In this document: positions 17,795-25,960 of the stretch, piece by piece
Position numbering within the stretch: position 1 is the first letter of the stretch
Layout of the letters: every line of letters starts with the position of its first letter
NCBI RefSeq assembly: GCF_000813845.1
Contig: NZ_JWTB01000040.1
Location: 1 to 48,239, forward strand
Direction of reading: 5' to 3'
Source: Pseudarthrobacter phenanthrenivorans
Lineage (GTDB): Bacteria > Actinomycetota > Actinomycetes > Actinomycetales > Micrococcaceae
DNA: 48,239 nt
The notes under the pieces: model-generated
Database searches by the model: none
Told to the model about the DNA's origin: nothing
What the model saw: only the letters and a program-made list of their open reading frames with translations
Program-made: the position numbers and the translations under genes

Positions 17795-19190
17795 AACCGG
17801 CCGGCGCCTCCTCCTCCGCAGCCGCCTGTGCATAGGAGGCCGAGACCCTGCGGTAGACCGGCGTGAGGAACGCCAGCAGCGCTGCGGCAATCATCGCGAT
17901 TCCGGCAACGAGGAACACCAGCGCAATGCCGCGGGAGGTGCCTTCGCCCAGCAGCGGCGCGAGGAAAGCGGCCCCGTCCGCGGACCGTGCGTAAGGAATG
18001 ATCCAGAATTGCGCGGCCGGGGCGATAAGGAACGCCGTGACGGGTGCCGCCGCGGACTCAAACGCCATGGCGAAGCCAAAAACCCGGCCTTGCCGCTCCA
18101 GCGGCACCACCCGCTGGATGACTGTCTGCTCCGCCGCCTCGGCGAAGGGGACCAGCAGCAGGTACAGCCAGATCCCCAGGATGTAGAGCCACGCCCACTC
18201 GCGCAGCGTGAACACCGCGCCGAGCACGCCCATGGCCGCCACGGTGGCCAGCAGGGTGCGCAACGGGTTGGCGCCGAGCCCGAATTTTCCGATCAGGGCA
18301 CCTCCGATGATGAAGCCGGTGGATCCGATGGCAAAGACGGCGCCCCACATCTCCACGGAGAACATTTCCAGCCCGTACGGATCCATCAGGGCCATATAGA
18401 CCCCGCCGATGAAGTTGTTGAACGTGGAAAAGACAATCAGGGCGAACAGCCCCGAAATGGCGAGCACCGCGGCCAGGGAACCGCGAAGGTCAAAACCGCC
18501 GCTGGCATCGCTTGCCGCAACCCGCACCTCCTCGGGCATCCGGAGGGTCAGCAGGTGCGCTGCCGCGAGCGCCGTGAGCAGCAGGGCGACGGCGATGGTC
18601 CAGCCCATGCCCAGCAACCCGACGGACAGTCCGGACAGCAGGGACGTGACGATGAACATCAGCCCCTGCACCATTCCCACCAGCCCGTTCGCATTTGCCC
18701 GGCGCTCCGGCTCGATGAGGATGGTCACCGTGGTGGACAGCGCAATGTTCCGCAGGTTTTCCACCACGGCGCCGACCAGGATGACCAGGGTGAAAATCCA
18801 GAACCAGGGCCGCGCCAGGTTTAGCAGGGCCTCTTCGGGGGTGAGGAGGAACATCACGCCGGCCAGTGTGAACATCACCAGGGTAAAGCCGGCCGCGAAG
18901 CGCATCACCGCCAGCTTCCGGCAGCGGTCCACAAACGTGCCGAAGCTGATGCTGGAGAGGGCGATCAACAGCATGTACGCGCCGCCCACCACGCCGGTGG
19001 CGATCACGTTGCGGGTTTCCAGGTACAGCCAGAACGTCAGCGCAAACCAGAGGTAACTGGTGGTGATGTTGGCCAGTGCGGTGTTGACCAGGATCCCGGT
19101 GAAGGTCCGGGAACGTTCTGCCGGGCCGCGAAGGGAGGTGCCGACAGCATCGGGAGCCGCAGCGGCCTTGCCCGCTTCCTGCCCGGTCAT
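17793..19190 (-). CDS. MFS transporter, drug/metabolite exporter-like
   Basis: A 465-residue major facilitator with about 12 hydrophobic helices. Landmarks: FALTFWLYLETRNVIATGVVG in helix 1, SFGTFVDRCRKLAVM (loop 2-3), RRANANGLVGMVQGL and VPLERQGRVFGF. It resembles actinobacterial MFS proteins of the MdfA/macrolide-efflux (MefA-like) group. The open frame continues upstream, but ATG 19190 lies 7 bases downstream of a TACACT -10 box and has no Shine-Dalgarno, so a leaderless mRNA is likely. It is divergent from the GvpU-like gene. Substrate unknown. Confidence 0.82.
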   Translation of the reverse strand: MTGQEAGKAAAAPDAVGTSLRGPAERSRTFTGILVNTALANITTSYLWFALTFWLYLETRNVIATGVVGGAYMLLIALSSISFGTFVDRCRKLAVMRFAAGFTLVMFTLAGVMFLLTPEEALLNLARPWFWIFTLVILVGAVVENLRNIALSTTVTILIEPERRANANGLVGMVQGLMFIVTSLLSGLSVGLLGMGWTIAVALLLTALAAAHLLTLRMPEEVRVAASDASGGFDLRGSLAAVLAISGLFALIVFSTFNNFIGGVYMALMDPYGLEMFSVEMWGAVFAIGSTGFIIGGALIGKFGLGANPLRTLLATVAAMGVLGAVFTLREWAWLYILGIWLYLLLVPFAEAAEQTVIQRVVPLERQGRVFGFAMAFESAAAPVTAFLIAPAAQFWIIPYARSADGAAFLAPLLGEGTSRGIALVFLVAGIAMIAAALLAFLTPVYRRVSASYAQAAAEEEAPAG

Positions 19191-19197
19191 GGTTTTC

Positions 19198-19203
19198 AGT
19201 GTA
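19198..19203 (-). promoter_or_regulatory. -10 box for a leaderless transcript of the MFS gene
   Basis: On the minus strand TACACT is followed by seven bases and then the ATG at 19190, placing the predicted start of transcription at or next to the start codon. The -35 position (TGTTCG) is weak. Confidence 0.5.
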
Positions 19204-19242
19204 GTTCTGGGCACCCGGGGCGAACAGGGGGAAACTGGGCTG

Positions 19243-19278
19243 ACAGGAATCCGGCGTGTCACAGGAATCCGGCGTGTC
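19243..19278 (+). repeat. Perfect 18-bp tandem duplication
   Basis: ACAGGAATCCGGCGTGTC occurs twice head to tail (19243-19260 and 19261-19278), with a partial third start (ACGGGACAGGAA) after it. It lies in the divergent region between the MFS gene and the GvpU-like gene, about 20 bases before the latter's ATG. Confidence 0.85.
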
Positions 19279-19299
19279 ACGGGACAGGAAGGGACGGAC

Positions 19300-19704
19300 A
19301 TGGCCAAGGACGTGGAGAGGGAAGATCCGGACGACGGGACGGATCCGCGCCTGGCGCTGCTGCTGTCCTCCGTCTTCGGGACCGGCCCCGACGCAACCAT
19401 GGAACTCACGGTGGTGATTGACGGGACGGTGGTTTCCGGATCGGTGGTGTCCGAACAGGCGTGGACGCAGCGGCAGAACGACCAGGTCCGGATCGGCAGC
19501 TGGGCCATCGCCGGGGTCCTGGAATCCGGGGCACCCGGGGACGCGGCTGACCGGGACCGTGCACCGACTGCGGGGGATGGCCGGTACATCCATTTCCTGG
19601 CTCCCGTGCTGCTGTCAGGGGACATCAGGGTGCCGCTGCAGGCCACCCGCGTTGATGCCCGCAGGATCGCGGCATGGAGCATCGGCCGGATCCCCGAAAA
19701 CTAG
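19300..19704 (+). CDS. Small GvpU-like protein
   Basis: A 134-residue soluble protein. After an acidic N-terminus the central part reads like the gas-vesicle accessory protein GvpU family: MELTVVIDGTVVSGSVVSE, then YIHFLAPVLLSGD, then RVDARRIAAWSIGRI. No other gas-vesicle gene is in the window, and GvpU-like proteins are found alone in several actinobacteria. ATG 19300 follows AGGAAGGGACGGAC. The acetyltransferase gene starts 9 bases after its stop, so they are probably co-transcribed. The family match is by eye and moderate. Confidence 0.6.
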   Translation: MAKDVEREDPDDGTDPRLALLLSSVFGTGPDATMELTVVIDGTVVSGSVVSEQAWTQRQNDQVRIGSWAIAGVLESGAPGDAADRDRAPTAGDGRYIHFLAPVLLSGDIRVPLQATRVDARRIAAWSIGRIPEN

Positions 19705-19713
19705 GAACACGCC

Positions 19714-20286
19714 ATGGTGATTGAGGTGCGGCCGGCAACGGTCTTCGCCGACGTGAAGGCACTGGTCGGGCCCCGGCGCCCGGATGCCACCGTCTGCTGG
19801 TGCCTGAGCTACCGGATCCCGGCCAAGCAGAACGTGGCGTTGCGGGGCCTCGAACGCGGGGAATTGGCCCGGCAGCTGGTGGGCGAGGATCCCCCGCCCG
19901 GCGTGTTGGCGTACGACGGCGGTGAACCGGTTGGGTGGGCAGCGGTCCACCCGCGCGCGGACACGAGCTTCGCCCGTAACCGCAGGATCCCGCACGTGGA
20001 CACCCAGGACGTGTGGTCGGTGTGGTGCTTCCGGGTCCGCCCGGGCCACCGCGGCACCGGGATTGCGCATCATCTCCTGGCCGGTGCTGTCGACATGGCC
20101 CGCTCCTGTGGGGCGCCCGCCGTCGAGGGCTATCCGGTGGACAACGGCGGCAGCAAGGTGGATCTCACCATGGCTTATGTGGGAACCCGCAAGCTCTTCG
20201 AAGACGCGGGTTTCGCCAAGGCGGCAGACACAACGTCGGTGCTCAACGGCTTTCCCCGGGTGCTGATGCGCCTGCAGCTGCGGTAG
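19714..20286 (+). CDS. GNAT family N-acetyltransferase
   Basis: A 190-residue acetyltransferase. The acetyl-CoA-binding core is visible as VWCFRVRPGHRGTGIAHHLL (motif A, R-x-x-G-x-G/A), preceded by VGWAAVHPR and followed by GAPAVEGYPVD. The N-terminal CWCLSYR segment is typical of a group of actinobacterial GNAT proteins of unknown substrate. It lies 9 bases after the GvpU-like gene and ends before a convergent small gene at 20318. Confidence 0.85.
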   Translation: MVIEVRPATVFADVKALVGPRRPDATVCWCLSYRIPAKQNVALRGLERGELARQLVGEDPPPGVLAYDGGEPVGWAAVHPRADTSFARNRRIPHVDTQDVWSVWCFRVRPGHRGTGIAHHLLAGAVDMARSCGAPAVEGYPVDNGGSKVDLTMAYVGTRKLFEDAGFAKAADTTSVLNGFPRVLMRLQLR

Positions 20287-20317
20287 GACCGGAACCAGTG
20301 CCTGCCAGCGCAGCGGG

Positions 20318-20434
20318 CTACTTCCGGCGCCAGTACTTGCCCCAGTCGACTTCCATGGCCCACAGCGCCAACAGCAGCGCGTCCATGGTCATCAGTCCGG
20401 CCAAAAGGTATGCCCATCCTGCCAACAAGCCCAC
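20318..20434 (-). CDS. Small membrane protein, 38 residues
   Basis: A short gene starting with GTG six bases after AGGAG (20441-20445). It encodes a hydrophobic segment from LLAGWAYLLAGL to ALLLALWAM and then a charged, aromatic tail, EVDWGKYWRRK. This is the shape of a single-pass or hairpin small membrane protein. No family was recognised. It converges on the acetyltransferase gene and follows the 93-residue gene at 20485 on the same strand. Confidence 0.55.
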   Translation of the reverse strand: MGLLAGWAYLLAGLMTMDALLLALWAMEVDWGKYWRRK

Positions 20435-20484
20435 CGCAATCTCCTGACTATCCCCAGCCAATCGATTGCTGCTAAGTGTGGCAC

Positions 20485-20766
20485 TTAAAGGGCCGGTACG
20501 GAACGCCTTCCGCCCGCAGCCCTGAAGAGGGCTGCCAGCCGGTGGTGGGCCTCGGTTTCGAGTTTCAGCCGGTGGGTCAGCTTTTCCACGTGGCGTGACA
20601 TGTCGGCGCCCACCTGGAGCCGGTCGCCCGGCCAGCTGGACACCTCCCGGGATTCCGCCAGTGCCTGTTCCAGCTCCCTGGCGGCGGCACGCACCTTTCG
20701 TGAGTGGAAGTAGAGGCGAAGCAGCGCCCTGGCCTTGTCCGCTCCCCTCTTCGTGACCTGTTCCAT
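20485..20766 (-). CDS. Hypothetical protein, basic and helical, 93 residues
   Basis: A 93-residue protein rich in Arg, Ala and Leu. ATG 20766 has GGGGAAGCAAC upstream; the open frame extends further but without a better start. Most of it should be helical (ADKARALLRLYFHSRKVRAA; then EKLTHRLKLETEAHHRLAAL). There is no signal peptide or recognisable catalytic motif. It is divergent from the PP2C/glycosyltransferase operon, whose first gene starts 266 bases away. Function not recognised. Confidence 0.6.
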   Translation of the reverse strand: MEQVTKRGADKARALLRLYFHSRKVRAAARELEQALAESREVSSWPGDRLQVGADMSRHVEKLTHRLKLETEAHHRLAALFRAAGGRRSVPAL

Positions 20767-21032
20767 GTTGCTTCCCCGCTTTCCGCAAACCTTGCAGCGC
20801 GCGGGCCGGCCCGTCGTCGGGCCTTTCCGCCTGCACGCTCCTGCGTTGCTTCGAGTGTGGTCCGCGTTCCTCAACGTCCCGGCAAGTGCACGCCAAGATT
20901 TCCGCAAGATCTGCCGCGTGGAGTGGCCGTCCGCACTCCGGAATGGGGAGGCGACAGTCCTGTCAGCGACGTCACCGAAAACTGTGAAGCCCACGACATG
21001 CCCTGTGCGGGTTAATACGGTTAAGTAGAGTC

Positions 21033-22145
21033 ATGGTCTCTCCCCCCGAAACCCGCCGCGCCGTGGTCATCGAAGATGATCCGGATATCCGCGGCCTGCT
21101 GGTCCGCGTCCTGGCGAAGCAGGGCTTCGACGTCACCCACGCAGGCGCCGGCCTTCCGGGCGTGGAGGAGGTCCGCCGCCGCAAGCCTGACCTGGTGACC
21201 CTTGACCTGAACCTGCCGGACCTTGACGGGCTGGAGGTGTGCAAGCTCCTGCGGGAGTTCTCGGATGCCTTCATCGTGATGCTCACAGCCCGCGCCGACG
21301 AACTCGACAAGCTGACCGGCCTGGACAACGGCGCCGATGAGTACATCAGCAAGCCATTCAGCCCCCGCGAACTGCAGTCCCGCATCAATGCCCTGTTCCG
21401 GCGCAGGCCTTCAGCCGCTGCGGAATCCGCTGCACGGGGCGAGCTGGAACGCGCCACGGAAGTCCAGCAAAGCCTCCTTCCCAAGGAGGACATCCGGGTG
21501 GACGGCTACGACGTGGCCGGCCTCTTCCGCCCGTCCCGCAGCGTAGGCGGCGACTTCTACGACTGGTACCAGACGCCCGACGGGCTCCACCTGACCTTCG
21601 CCGACGCCATGGGGAAAGGCATGGGCGCGGCGCTGATCGCGGCAACGGTCCGCGCCGTGATGCGCTCCACCGGACTCCGCCAGGACCTCGATGCCGGGTT
21701 CGCGTCCGCCAGCAAGGCCATCGCCGCAGACCTCGACTCCTCCAATTCCTTCGTGACGCTGTTCCACGCCCGGCTGGACGCGGCGTCCGGCAAGGTCAGC
21801 TATGTCGACGCCGGACATGGCCTGGCGCTGCACGTCCAGCCCGTGGGCCCGGCGGACCGCCTTCCGTCCGGAGGACCGCCCGTGGGCGCCTGGCCCGGCA
21901 CGCAGTGGCCACAGGCCGGCCTGGAACTGGCTCCGGGCGATTCCCTGGTGGTGGTCAGCGACGGCGTCCTGGACGTGTTCGGATCCGTGGAGGACTTCAC
22001 GGACGCGGTACAGCACGCAACCCAGGCGGCCGGCTCGGCACATGAAGCCAGCACGTCCATCATGGCCCTGGCCCCTGCCGAAACCGCCGACGACGACGTC
22101 ACGGTGGTCGTGGTGCGCCGCCTGCCCCTGGAGCAGGCGGCATGA
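21033..22145 (+). CDS. Response regulator fused to a PP2C-type (SpoIIE/RsbU) serine phosphatase
   Basis: A 370-residue signalling protein. Residues 1-115 are a receiver domain with the acidic pair ED (14-15), phosphoacceptor D58 in TLDLNLPDLDG, T85 and K107 (YISKPF). Residues 140-365 are an RsbU/SpoIIE-type PP2C phosphatase with FADAMGKGMGAALIAA, the DAGHGLALH strand and VVSDGVLDVFG carrying the metal-binding Asp. In known partner-switching systems such enzymes dephosphorylate a STAS antagonist; one is encoded two genes downstream. It overlaps the glycosyltransferase gene by 4 bases. No histidine kinase is nearby. No clear Shine-Dalgarno is seen, and TTAAGT six bases before the ATG could be a -10 for a leaderless start. 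Confidence 0.92.
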   Translation: MVSPPETRRAVVIEDDPDIRGLLVRVLAKQGFDVTHAGAGLPGVEEVRRRKPDLVTLDLNLPDLDGLEVCKLLREFSDAFIVMLTARADELDKLTGLDNGADEYISKPFSPRELQSRINALFRRRPSAAAESAARGELERATEVQQSLLPKEDIRVDGYDVAGLFRPSRSVGGDFYDWYQTPDGLHLTFADAMGKGMGAALIAATVRAVMRSTGLRQDLDAGFASASKAIAADLDSSNSFVTLFHARLDAASGKVSYVDAGHGLALHVQPVGPADRLPSGGPPVGAWPGTQWPQAGLELAPGDSLVVVSDGVLDVFGSVEDFTDAVQHATQAAGSAHEASTSIMALAPAETADDDVTVVVVRRLPLEQAA

Positions 22146-24100
22146 CCCGCTTCTGGACCCGGCTGGTGGTGGTACTCACCGTCCTCACCGGACTGAACTA
22201 CATCGCGTGGCGCTGGGCGGCTTCCCTCAACTGGGACGCCTGGTGGATCGCCCTGCCGCTGGTGGCGGCCGAAACCTACAGCCTCATCGACGTCATGCTC
22301 TTCGGCATGACCGTGTGGAAACTGAAGATCCGCAAGGGCGCCCCGCCGCCGCCCCATGACGCCACCGTTGACGTCTTCATCACCACGTACAACGAGGACC
22401 TGGACATGGTGCTCACCACGGCGCTGGCTGCCCAGAAGATCCGGCACCCCCACAGCACCTGGATCCTCGACGACGGCGCGCGGCCCGAGCTCAAGGCGCT
22501 CGCCGAACAACACGGCCTGGGGTATGTGACCCGCAGCGACGACTGGACCAAGGACCTTCCCCGACACGCCAAAGCGGGCAACCTCAACAACGCCCTCATG
22601 GTCACCCACGGCGAGTTCCTGCTGATCCTGGACGCGGACCAGCTCCCCGAGCCGGACATCCTGGAAAAGACTCTTGGCTACTTCAACAACCGCCGGGTGG
22701 CCCTGGTCCAGACCCCGCAGTACTTCAGCAACGTCCCTGACAGCGATCCCCTGGGCAGCCAGGCACCCCTGTTCTACGGACCCATCCAGCAGGGCAAGGA
22801 CGGCTGGAACGCCGCCTTCTTCTGCGGCTCCAACGCCATCCTCCGCCGCGAGGCCCTGATGCAGCTGGGCCTGGTGGGATACGTGAAGGAGACCGAAAAG
22901 AGCATCCGCCGCGCCCTGGCCGCCTCCCGGGCAGCCATCAAGCAGGCCCGTAAGTCGGCGGATGTGGAGTCACCCCTGGTGGCGGAGGTCCTCGACGAGG
23001 TGGAGGCAGCCACCCGCGAGGCGCAGCAGGAAGTGGATGCCGGCCGGCCCCTCAGCGAGGTGACTTACCGGGTCCGCCGCCGGGTGGATGCCGCCGTCCA
23101 GACCCTGGTCCAGGCGGACGTCGCAGCACTGCAGGCGGACCTTGAGGAAATCGCCGCCATGGAACTGGCCCACGTGGGCGAGTCCGGCGTGCCGGTGGTG
23201 GCGGACGACGCCGTCCAGCGGATGTCCGCGCGCGACTGGTCGCCGCTGGGCGCGCTGGAATCCGTGCAGGCAGTCCTGGATGCGCTCACCGTGGAAAGAA
23301 CCAACGAGGCACAGCCCGTGATGCCGCTGGCCACCATCTCCGTCACCGAGGACATGGCCACGGCCATGCGCATGCACGCCATGGGCTGGGAGAGCGTCTA
23401 CCATCACGAGATCCTGGCCTACGGCCTGGCGCCGGAGGACCTGAAGACCATGCTCACCCAGCGCCTCCGCTGGGCGCAGGGCACCATCCAGGTGCTGCTG
23501 CGCGAAAACCCGCTGGTGCAGAAGGGACTCAAGCTGGGCCAGCGCCTGATGTACTTCGCCACCATGTGGACCTACCTGAGCGGGTTCGCCGCGGTTATCT
23601 ACTTCGCGGCCCCCATCATCTACCTGCTGCTGGGCATCCTGCCGGTCAGCAGCCTGAGCTGGGACTTCTTCATCCGCTTCATTCCATTCATGGTGGTCAA
23701 CCAGCTGCTGTTCGCGGTGGCCGGCCGCGGCATCCCCACCTGGCGCGGCCAGCAGTACAGCCTGGCGCTGTTCCCCACCTGGATCAAAGCGTGCACGACG
23801 GCGGCCCGCAACGTCTGGTTCGGCCGTCCCCTCGGGTTTGCCGTCACCCCCAAGGCCCGCCAGAGCGGCGGACCCAGCTGGAGCCTCATCCGGCCCCAGA
23901 TCGTGGTGTCCGTGCTGCTGGCGCTGGCCGCCGTCGTCGGCATCATCCGCCTGGCGACGGGCCTGGCGGAGCCGCTGGGCACCCTGGTCAACGTCGTGTG
24001 GGTGGTCTTTGACCTGGTGGTCATGAGCATCCTGGTCCGTGCCGTGCTCTACAAGGGGTACGAACCGTCCGCAGAACCTGCAAACAGAGAGGAATCCTGA
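22142..24100 (+). CDS. Cellulose-synthase-like family 2 glycosyltransferase (membrane, processive) with a helical insertion
   Basis: A 652-residue membrane glycosyltransferase. Two N-terminal helices are followed by a GT2 domain with all processive motifs: DDG near 108, DAD near 163, FFCGSNAILRRE near 226-237, TED near 401 and QRLRWAQG near 440. Four or more C-terminal helices follow; there is no PilZ domain. Between FFCGSNA and TED is an unusual stretch of about 150 residues (about 248-398), Ala/Arg/Glu-rich and predicted helical or coiled coil; in BcsA-type enzymes this spacing is about 20. It should make or extrude a beta-linked polysaccharide, product unknown. It is coupled at both ends to signalling genes (overlaps of 4 and 1 bases). 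Confidence 0.88.
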   Translation: MTRFWTRLVVVLTVLTGLNYIAWRWAASLNWDAWWIALPLVAAETYSLIDVMLFGMTVWKLKIRKGAPPPPHDATVDVFITTYNEDLDMVLTTALAAQKIRHPHSTWILDDGARPELKALAEQHGLGYVTRSDDWTKDLPRHAKAGNLNNALMVTHGEFLLILDADQLPEPDILEKTLGYFNNRRVALVQTPQYFSNVPDSDPLGSQAPLFYGPIQQGKDGWNAAFFCGSNAILRREALMQLGLVGYVKETEKSIRRALAASRAAIKQARKSADVESPLVAEVLDEVEAATREAQQEVDAGRPLSEVTYRVRRRVDAAVQTLVQADVAALQADLEEIAAMELAHVGESGVPVVADDAVQRMSARDWSPLGALESVQAVLDALTVERTNEAQPVMPLATISVTEDMATAMRMHAMGWESVYHHEILAYGLAPEDLKTMLTQRLRWAQGTIQVLLRENPLVQKGLKLGQRLMYFATMWTYLSGFAAVIYFAAPIIYLLLGILPVSSLSWDFFIRFIPFMVVNQLLFAVAGRGIPTWRGQQYSLALFPTWIKACTTAARNVWFGRPLGFAVTPKARQSGGPSWSLIRPQIVVSVLLALAAVVGIIRLATGLAEPLGTLVNVVWVVFDLVVMSILVRAVLYKGYEPSAEPANREES

Positions 24101-24432
24101 TGGAGTTCAGTTACGAGGTCAAAGACTCGTACGCCGAGGTCAAGGCGGACGGGAGGCTCAACATGGTGTCCGCGCCCAAGCTGCGTGAATTCGTCACCGA
24201 CGTGATCGCGGGCGGTTCCAGCCGGATCGTGGTGAACCTGGAGAAGACAGCCTTCATGGACTCCTCGGGCCTCGGCGCCCTGATCGGCTGCCTCAAGGCC
24301 GCGCGCCAGGCCGGGGGCGACCTTCGGATCGCGGCCGTGCAGCCGCAGGTGAACATGGTGCTGAAACTGACGAGCATGGACAAGGTGCTGACCGCCTACC
24401 CCACGGCCGAGGCAGCGTTCAGCAATGACTGA
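24100..24432 (+). CDS. STAS-domain anti-sigma factor antagonist-like protein
   Basis: A 110-residue single STAS domain of the SpoIIAA/RsbV type. FMDSSGLGALIGCLKAAR carries the conserved phosphorylatable serine (S55/S56). GRLNMVSAPKLREFV and the C-terminal LTSMDKVLTAYPTAEAA are also typical. It should be phosphorylated by the kinase-like protein that overlaps its end by 8 bases and dephosphorylated by the PP2C protein at the start of the operon. It begins at a TGATG junction with the glycosyltransferase gene. Its target may be the kinase-like protein or the glycosyltransferase; no sigma gene is adjacent. Confidence 0.92.
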   Translation: MEFSYEVKDSYAEVKADGRLNMVSAPKLREFVTDVIAGGSSRIVVNLEKTAFMDSSGLGALIGCLKAARQAGGDLRIAAVQPQVNMVLKLTSMDKVLTAYPTAEAAFSND

Positions 24433-24850
24433 GGTCCTGGCCTCGCGCAGCTTCCGGGGACCGGCTGCCGAGGACGCCATTGAAGCCGTCCACAACGATC
24501 TCGACAGCCTCTGGCTTGATGTCCCGTTCGTGGACGTCATGGACCAGATGACGTTCACGACTGCGGTCATCGAATCGGCGTCGAACATCGTCCAGCACGC
24601 TGAGCCGGCCGGTGAGCAGGAGGTGGAGCTCGGGGTGGAAACCACCGTGCAGCCGGCGCTGCTGCAGGCCCGGGTCAGCGCCTACTACGCCAAGCCGCCG
24701 TTCGGGCCCATGGACGCCTCCATCCCGGAGGACGACGCGGAATCGGGACGCGGCCTGGCCCTGATCGAGGCTTTGGTGACCACCGTGACCTTCGAGCGGC
24801 AGGACGGGACCAACACCTGGGTGTTGTCCAGGACGTCCTCGCAGGGGTAG
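24425..24850 (+). CDS. RsbW/SpoIIAB-like serine kinase, anti-sigma factor type (HATPase)
   Basis: A 141-residue GHKL ATPase of the HATPase_c_2 type. The N-box is VIESASNIVQHAEP (Asn ligand to Mg) and the G-box region is ESGRGLALIEALV. Length and motifs match anti-sigma kinases that bind either a sigma factor or a STAS antagonist. It is the last gene of the four-gene operon and overlaps the STAS gene by 8 bases. No sigma factor gene is in the window, so the partner released by switching is unknown. Confidence 0.88.
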   Translation: MTEVLASRSFRGPAAEDAIEAVHNDLDSLWLDVPFVDVMDQMTFTTAVIESASNIVQHAEPAGEQEVELGVETTVQPALLQARVSAYYAKPPFGPMDASIPEDDAESGRGLALIEALVTTVTFERQDGTNTWVLSRTSSQG

Positions 24851-24886
24851 GCGCCGCCAGTCACATCGCAGCCCCTGCATCCTTGC

Positions 24887-24952
24887 TTGACAGCACGCCG
24901 GAGCTGCTCTTGAATATTACGTATGCTGAAATAACAGTTCCATGATGCGGAA
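24887..24952 (+). promoter_or_regulatory. Promoter and tandem class I operators of uraD-uraH
   Basis: TTGACA (24887-24892), 17 bases and TTGAAT (24910-24915) form the promoter. ATTACGTATGCTGAA (24916-24930) and TTCCATGATGCGGAA (24938-24952) follow, exactly 22 bases apart, which is about two helical turns. Position relative to the -10 is the same as at hyi. The IclR gene lies immediately downstream of uraH. Confidence 0.7.
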
Positions 24953-25046
24953 GCCTGTTGGGTGATCCCTGCAGGCGCCGGACTGTCCGGCAACCGCATA
25001 GCCGTCACCGTGGATGCCAGCATGACCTTCAAGGATTACGACCAGC

Positions 25047-25544
25047 ATGAAGCTTGCCGAATTCAACAGCGCGGACCCGGCCGCCGCCCACGCCACCCTC
25101 CGGCCCTGCATCGACGTGGCCCGCTGGGTCGAGGAAGTGGCGGCGGCCAGGCCGTTCGCCGGTCGCGGGGAACTCCTGGAGTTCGCCGCCCAGGCCGCCA
25201 ACCCGTTCACGCCCGCCGAGGTGGAGGCGGCCATGGCCCACCACCCAAGGATCGGCGAACGCCCGACGGCGGCCAGCACCGAGGCGTCCATGTCCCGTTC
25301 CGAGCAGGCCGGGGTGGACCCGGCCGATGCGGAGGCCGCCTGGGCCCTCGCCCGTGGAAACCGGGAATACGAGGAGAAGTTCGGCCGTGTCTTCCTCATC
25401 CGGGCAGCCGGACGCACGGCACCGGAAATACTGCAGGCCCTGAACCAGCGGCTGGCCAACTCCCCCGAAGAAGAAGACAGCATCGTGGCCCAGCAGCTGC
25501 GTGAAATTGCCCTCCTGCGGCTCGAAGGACTGATCAGCGAATGA
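25047..25544 (+). CDS. uraD: 2-oxo-4-hydroxy-4-carboxy-5-ureidoimidazoline (OHCU) decarboxylase
   Basis: A 165-residue decarboxylase making S-allantoin from OHCU, the last step of urate oxidation. The catalytic HHPRIGERP motif is near residue 65, and the C-terminal NSPEEEDSIVAQQLREIALLR contains the conserved helix. AAGGA lies about 11 bases before ATG 25047. The stop overlaps the uraH start by 4 bases (ATGA), giving the usual UraD-UraH pair. Uricase, usually found beside these genes, is not present here. Confidence 0.94.
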   Translation: MKLAEFNSADPAAAHATLRPCIDVARWVEEVAAARPFAGRGELLEFAAQAANPFTPAEVEAAMAHHPRIGERPTAASTEASMSRSEQAGVDPADAEAAWALARGNREYEEKFGRVFLIRAAGRTAPEILQALNQRLANSPEEEDSIVAQQLREIALLRLEGLISE

Positions 25545-25879
25545 GCGTCTCCCACGTCACCACCCACATCCTCGACACCGGCGCCGGACGCCCGGCGGCC
25601 GGGGTCGCCGTCGTCCTCCTGAAGAACGACCGCGGCACCTGGCGTGAGCTGGCAACGTCCAGCACCGACGCCGACGGCCGGGCGAAGGACCTGGGGCCGG
25701 AGCAGCTGGAACCCGGGCACTACAAGCTGAACTTCGCCACCGGCACGTACTACGCCGGTCTGCAGACGGCCACCTTCTTCCCGGAAGTGGACCTGGTCTT
25801 CGAAGTCACCGGACCCGAGCATTACCACGTGCCCCTGCTCCTGAGCCCGTTCGCATACTCCACGTACCGCGGCAGCTAG
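25541..25879 (+). CDS. uraH: 5-hydroxyisourate hydrolase (transthyretin-like)
   Basis: A 112-residue transthyretin-like hydrolase converting 5-hydroxyisourate to OHCU. Landmarks: SVSHVTTHILDTGAGRPA with the catalytic His, the middle STDADGRAKDL with the conserved Arg, HYHVPLLLSPFAYSTY and the diagnostic C-terminal YRGS. It acts one step before UraD and is translationally coupled to it. The IclR gene starts 81 bases downstream on the same strand. Confidence 0.95.
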   Translation: MSVSHVTTHILDTGAGRPAAGVAVVLLKNDRGTWRELATSSTDADGRAKDLGPEQLEPGHYKLNFATGTYYAGLQTATFFPEVDLVFEVTGPEHYHVPLLLSPFAYSTYRGS

Positions 25880-25960
25880 CGCGGCCCGGGGGCCCGTGGA
25901 TGTCAAGCGCGTTACCCGAATGTCACTGCCGTCACAGTTTCCGGCATAGGATCAGGAAGT

